A stretch of DNA of 64,000 bases from the NCBI GenBank assembly GCA_030248195.1, contig JASAND010007804.1, positions 34,923 through 98,922 of the forward strand. The letters run 5' to 3'. Source of the stretch: Trissonchulus latispiculum. Taxonomy: Eukaryota > Nematoda > Enoplea > Enoplida > Ironidae. Made by a program: the position numbers and the translations under genes. Positions 61,459 to 64,000 of the stretch are shown piece by piece. The notes beneath the pieces are model-generated. The model searched no databases. It was given only the letters and a program-made list of their open reading frames with translations, and was not told the DNA's origin. The first letter of the stretch is position 1. Each line of letters opens with the position of its first letter.

Positions 61459-64000
61459 CAATTTTTCGCCAGAAAAATGGCGAAAATTGCTGAAATAGGC
61501 ATCCAACAGCGGGATATTATGATGGAAAATGCAGTGTTCACTGGGCTGTTATGTGAGGCTGAGTTACAGTGCCATGTAGCAGGAAAAACCGGGGGCGCCC
61601 CTCAACGACATAGCAAAGTGTGGCCCATGCTCGAGCAACTGTTTAACCAGGCCGGCAAGATGGATGAGTCGAACGGCAAAACGGACACCGGGAATGAGCT
61701 GGGCGCACTAAAAAACCCATATAGGCAAAGTTATGAGAGGCCAAGTAGAGCCTAGTATGGCCTTCCATGTAGCGGTTGCCGACATGATCCTACAGACGGA
61801 AAAGTGGAACCAGCCCAGCAACCTGGGTCAGTCGGGCAGCAAAATTGATAGCGGGAATCGATTCTCCGTCCGCAAAAACCTTTGTATGCAAGATTTGAGC
61901 CTTCCAGGACGTAAAATAAGCGCAGAAAAAAACCAAGTTGAAAGTTGGACCCAAAATTTGCCAACTTTGGCAGGCCAGTGCCCAAAAATTACGCTCAGGG
62001 CCTAAAAATCGTATAGCAAATTGAACGACCCTGATATGTGTCCTATTCAGCCATATAGGCAGTATTGCCCCATATATAGCCCAGTCTGACTTATTACGGC
62101 GCCTTTGAAGCATGCTTTTTGGCCATTTTAGCGTTTTGGCCGATTTTGGCCTCCCGCCAAAAATTTTTTCCGGCTCTGGGAGGCATAAAAACTAGCCTAT
62201 CGGCTTATTTTTTGTTGCGTACTCCAAGAATATATATGGTTTTCATAGGCAAAAATTTTTCTATCTGTAGGTATTAAAGCTACAAAACCCACTTACCAGA
62301 CGTCAAAGCGGAGAACCGCAAAAAAACATCTCTCGTAAGCGATTTTTGGCATAACTTTTTTATCTGAAAGTGGTACGGGGATGAAAATCTTCAAGAACAT
62401 ACCAAAAACGACACGTATAATTTTTTGCGCACGTAATCTGCGCAGCTTCTGCGCAGCCTTGTTTCCCACGGTCATTCGACCATTTTCACTCATATTATAG
62501 GAGTCGCTACCGCGACCCCTATGATATGGTCTGCCTCCAAAATTTCGAGGAGGGGGTCGGCACTTTTCCGTTTCGGGAGGGGTCCCTTTTTCCCCCGCCA
62601 GTATGCTTGGGGAGGGAAATTTGAGAGGGAAGGGGTACCCCCTCGTTGCTTTTCCGACCGACCCCAAAGTGTGATGGGGAAGTGCCCACCCCCGGAACCA
62701 TAGGTGTGCTGGGGCGTGAGTGGGTTCTGGGAGTTGGCCTTTTGTGGGTGGGGTCTCCTGCTCTAAAAATTTCGAAGGTGGGGTCGGCACTTTTCCATTT
62801 GGGGGGAGGGGTGCCACCCCCTCCCCGGTACACCTATGCTTGGGGGGTGGGGGGAGGTGCCCCCCGTCGCTTATCCTCTGGTTTGGGGGGGCAAACTTCG
62901 GAAATTTGTTGGCCGACCCCCAAAATGTGATGGGGAGTTCCCCCCGCGAACCATAGGTGTGCTGGGGGTGGGCCTGAGATTTGGCCATTTGTGCGTGCAG
63001 TCTGCTTTCAAAATTTCGAGGGTGCGGTCGGCATTTTTCCATTTGGGGCGAGGGGTGTCACACCATTCCCGCGCCGGTACACCTATGCTTGGGGAGAGGG
63101 AAATGAAAAGATGCCGACCCCGCCCTCGAAATTATGGAGGCAGACCACACCCACAAATGGCCAAATCCCAGAGCTCAGTCACCCCCAACACACCTATGGT
63201 TCGGCAGGGGGGTACTCCCCATCACATTTTGGGGTCGGTCACCAAATTTCCGAAGTTTGCCCCCCCCCCAACCAAGATTTCCGGTGAAACTACGTTGGGG
63301 GGGGGGGTCTAAAATTGGAGGGAGGGGGCCGTCACCTCAAATCCCCGTTACAACGCATCGTGCTCATAGGTGTACCTAGAGAAAAAGTTGGGAAAGGAGT
63401 AGCTGAAATTAGAAGGGTTGGTGGGCTCAGCGGTTTTGAGGTACATTGATGGAGGGGGGATTAGCCAAGGGGGGGTTTTTTCTTCCGGGGGATGAGCTGG
63501 TCGGAAATTTTGGGGGGCAAACCCAACCAACGCCCCCCAAAATCGATGTCCCTAAAAACGGCTGAGTCCACCCAAATTTCAGCGACTCCCTCACCCAACT
63601 TTTCATCAAGGTACACCTATGAGCAAATTGCGTACACCATAGGTATAACGGGGATTTGGGGTGGGGGCCCCCACCCCCCCAACATAGTTTCGTCGGAAAA
63701 TTTGTTTGGGGGGCAAACTTCGGACATTTGGTGACACACCACAAAAAAGTGATGGGGACCACTCCCACCCGAACCTATGTGTGTTATGGGTTGGGTGGTG
63801 GTTGATCCCTCCCCTCACCTGGAGGCCACTGCCCAGAGCCCAGTCACCCCAAAAAAATCTATGGTTGGGCTGGGGGGTACTCCCCATCACATTTTGGGGT
63901 GGGTCACCAAATTTCCCAAGTTTGGCCCCCCCAACCAAGATTTCCGGTGAAACTACGTTTGGGGGGGTCTAAAATTGGAGGGAGGGGGCCCTCACCTCAA
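61459..64000 (-). repeat. Composite module M3, inverted copy, truncated by the window edge
   Basis: Reads as the reverse complement of M2: 61,600-61,760 matches 58,750-58,920, 62,450-62,560 matches 57,980-58,090, 63,365-63,621 matches the MITE at 56,916, and the last bases (CCCTCACCTCAA) match 56,534. Substitutions and indels are scattered, so the copy is not a trivial duplicate of the same molecule. Confidence 0.88.
63365..63621. mobile_element. MITE with ~88-bp TIRs, copy 4 (inverted, in M3)
   Basis: Begins CATAGGTGTACCTAGAG and ends CTTGATGAAAAG-type sequence complement then GTACACCTATG, the mirror of copies 1-3. Confidence 0.78.

Overview
This is AT-rich eukaryotic (animal) DNA. The evidence is a 27-exon gene with GT-AG introns, intronless BTB-domain genes, tRNA-derived SINE-like repeats and several DNA transposons with clear target-site duplications. 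The receptor architecture and the BTB family fit an invertebrate metazoan, possibly an arthropod or another ecdysozoan. The species cannot be named from sequence alone. No prokaryotic operons, rRNA or CRISPR arrays are present.

Region 1 (1-5,217) is mostly non-coding: the presumed upstream or intronic part of the receptor gene, a short open frame running off the left edge on the minus strand, one weak 132-codon ORF and tRNA-like repeats. Region 2 (5,218-22,912, + strand) is a receptor-type protein tyrosine phosphatase. Its 5' end was not found. The 27 exons join in frame to about 1,303 residues: one Ig domain, four FN3 domains, a transmembrane helix, a catalytically complete PTP domain D1 and a D2 domain that has lost its catalytic Cys and its WPD Asp. 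This is the type R5/Ptp99A pattern. Its introns carry a hAT-type element with a perfect 8-bp target duplication, a 1.34-kb near-perfect palindrome and a 0.4-kb fold-back element.

Region 3 (23,792-34,691) holds three tandem, intronless, same-strand paralogues of a SPOP-like BTB protein (388, 375 and 380 residues). The spaces between them contain hAT-type elements with GC-rich subterminal repeats and 8-bp target duplications, plus SINE copies that include one recognisably derived from tRNA-Arg(ACG).

Region 4 (34,692-51,800) is gene-poor. It has an (AT)n tract, a 1.7-kb palindrome ending at an 86-nt poly-G run, a ~150-bp tandem repeat, a decayed Ty3/Gypsy-type integrase, an element with iterated GTTAAC-containing subterminal motifs, a TIR element with a near-perfect 8-bp duplication, an alternating TT(T/C)ATGTGTCTC array and a duplicated tRNA-like unit.

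Region 5 (51,800-64,000) is a dense mosaic of G/C-run-rich elements bounded by the inverted motif CATAGGTG(T). It includes a MITE with ~88-bp TIRs, a ~2.4-kb composite module present twice directly and once inverted, and between the inverted copies a ~334-bp satellite arranged as a four-monomer higher-order repeat of ~1,339 bp. The window ends inside the inverted module.
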